The notes under the pieces were generated by a model, which saw only the letters and a program-made list of their open reading frames with translations, had not been told where the DNA came from and did not search any database. Positions 63,741 to 64,000 of a stretch of 64,000 bases of DNA are shown one piece after another. The DNA is taken from assembly GCF_001659685.2 (NCBI RefSeq), contig NZ_LXYE02000018.1, positions 62,001 to 126,000 of the forward strand, written 5' to 3'. This DNA comes from Labilibacter marinus. GTDB taxonomy: Bacteria; Bacteroidota; Bacteroidia; Bacteroidales; Marinilabiliaceae. Position 1 is the stretch's first letter, and every line of letters starts with the position of its first letter. A program made the translations under genes and the position numbers.

Positions 63741-63824
63741 CAAATCTATATGGAATTGAAGAAATATAATTTGCTTTTAATGTCATTAACTAATGATTTG
63801 ATGAATTCATAAAATCATTATTAG
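63741..63824 (-). promoter_or_regulatory. Inferred promoter and operator of susC
   Basis: Read leftward: an inverted repeat whose plus-strand halves are CTAATGATTT (63790-63799) and AAATCATTATTAG (63812-63824), then CAAATTATA (63765-63773), then the -7 box TAGATTTG (63741-63748). The spacing between the -7 box and the near half-site is 47 bases, against 45 at the matching block upstream of the esterase-GH26 unit. Confidence 0.55.
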
Positions 63825-63911
63825 CACATATCCCAACATTCAAAAGCCTTTAACACTCTTATTCTGATATTTACAATATACAATTAAATAATGCTATTAT
63901 GAATATTTAGT

Positions 63912-63919
63912 TATATTTG
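63912..63919 (+). promoter_or_regulatory. Candidate -7 box of the PUL regulator gene
   Basis: TATATTTG fits TAnnTTTG and lies 22 bases before the ATG at 63942. No clear -33 box is visible. Confidence 0.45.
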
Positions 63920-63941
63920 TAGCTACAATAACAATAAGGCT

Positions 63942-64000
63942 ATGCAAAAACGTATCATTAGAGAAATTGCTCCATTATCAGAAGATGACTTTTTTGTGAT
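63942..64000 (+). CDS. Start of a probable AraC-family transcriptional regulator (partial)
   Basis: Only the first 19 codons are inside the window: MQKRIIREIAPLSEDDFFVI. This opening is what I recall from Bacteroidota AraC regulators with an N-terminal cupin sensor domain, and the position divergent from susC fits the regulator of the PUL. The start is supported by AATAAGG just upstream and a -7 box. With so little sequence the family call is tentative, and the diagnostic HTH lies outside. Confidence 0.5.
   Translation, partial: MQKRIIREIAPLSEDDFFV

Larger units (their letters stand above)
63591..63941. other. 351-base divergent control region of the PUL
   Basis: This region between susC (leftward) and the regulator gene (rightward) contains the susC promoter/operator block (63741-63824) and a rightward TATATTTG -7 box for the regulator (63912-63919). 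The susC leader is about 140 bases. No other gene is visible. Confidence 0.65.

Noticed and set aside
1-64000. tRNA, rRNA, CRISPR array, insertion sequence or prophage
   Set aside because: Reading the gaps showed no tRNA-like TTCGAAT arm with cloverleaf, no regularly spaced direct repeats, and no transposase, integrase or phage gene. A tRNAscan-type and CRISPR search would be needed to be certain.

Overview
The window is a chromosomal segment from a Bacteroidota bacterium, most likely a Bacteroidales/Marinilabiliales-type marine or sediment organism. Supporting signs are the low G+C sequence, SusC/SusD pairs, a type IX secretion (T9SS) protein (PorQ), C-terminal T9SS sorting domains, Bacteroidota -7 boxes of the form TAnnTTTG, weak Shine-Dalgarno signals, and Bacteroidota-only families such as HU-SPOR fusions, DUF5683 and DUF4369 thioredoxin-fold lipoproteins. 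The species cannot be named from this sequence alone.

Layout. 1-7060: 5' end of purH, a MacB/FtsX-like permease, then a leftward housekeeping group (pfkA, ispH, cmk, porQ, a YkgJ-like metal-cluster protein, an EamA transporter). 7397-18766: mostly rightward housekeeping genes (priA, a TonB-dependent receptor, an FAD oxidoreductase, an RfaE1-type kinase, parA-parB-DUF5683-mltD). 18825-24942: a leftward biotin operon, in transcription order small unknown gene-bioB-bioA-bioF-bioG-bioC-bioD. 25305-31492: a leftward envelope locus (SpoIIM-like protein, unknown membrane protein, DUF4129, DUF4350, MoxR, DUF58) with a divergent RDD protein. 32400-43644: two cysteine-less thioredoxin-fold lipoproteins, lpxH, a KAS III-like synthase, a glycosyltransferase, the HU-SPOR protein, two flippase-like proteins, rsmA and mgtE. 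43698-44585: a lipoprotein of unknown function.

44867-63590 is a leftward polysaccharide utilization locus (PUL), probably for acetylated beta-mannan. It holds SusC, SusD, a surface lipoprotein, two paralogous lipid-anchored clan GH-A-like hydrolases, a cytoplasmic GH130 phosphorylase, two SGNH acetylesterases, a CE1-like esterase, a sodium:solute symporter and a T9SS-exported GH26 mannanase. Its likely regulator starts divergently at 63942 and runs off the window. A plausible scheme is that GH26 and the esterases cut and deacetylate mannan at the surface, SusCD imports oligomers, the GH-A-like enzymes trim them, the symporter carries products across the inner membrane and GH130 phosphorolyses the mannosides.

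The most interesting non-coding signals are a matching operator/promoter arrangement upstream of both susC and the esterase-GH26 unit, a terminator directly against the bioB start codon, a small repeat family at biotin-gene junctions (one copy supplies the bioF stop codon), and several palindromic elements in gaps.
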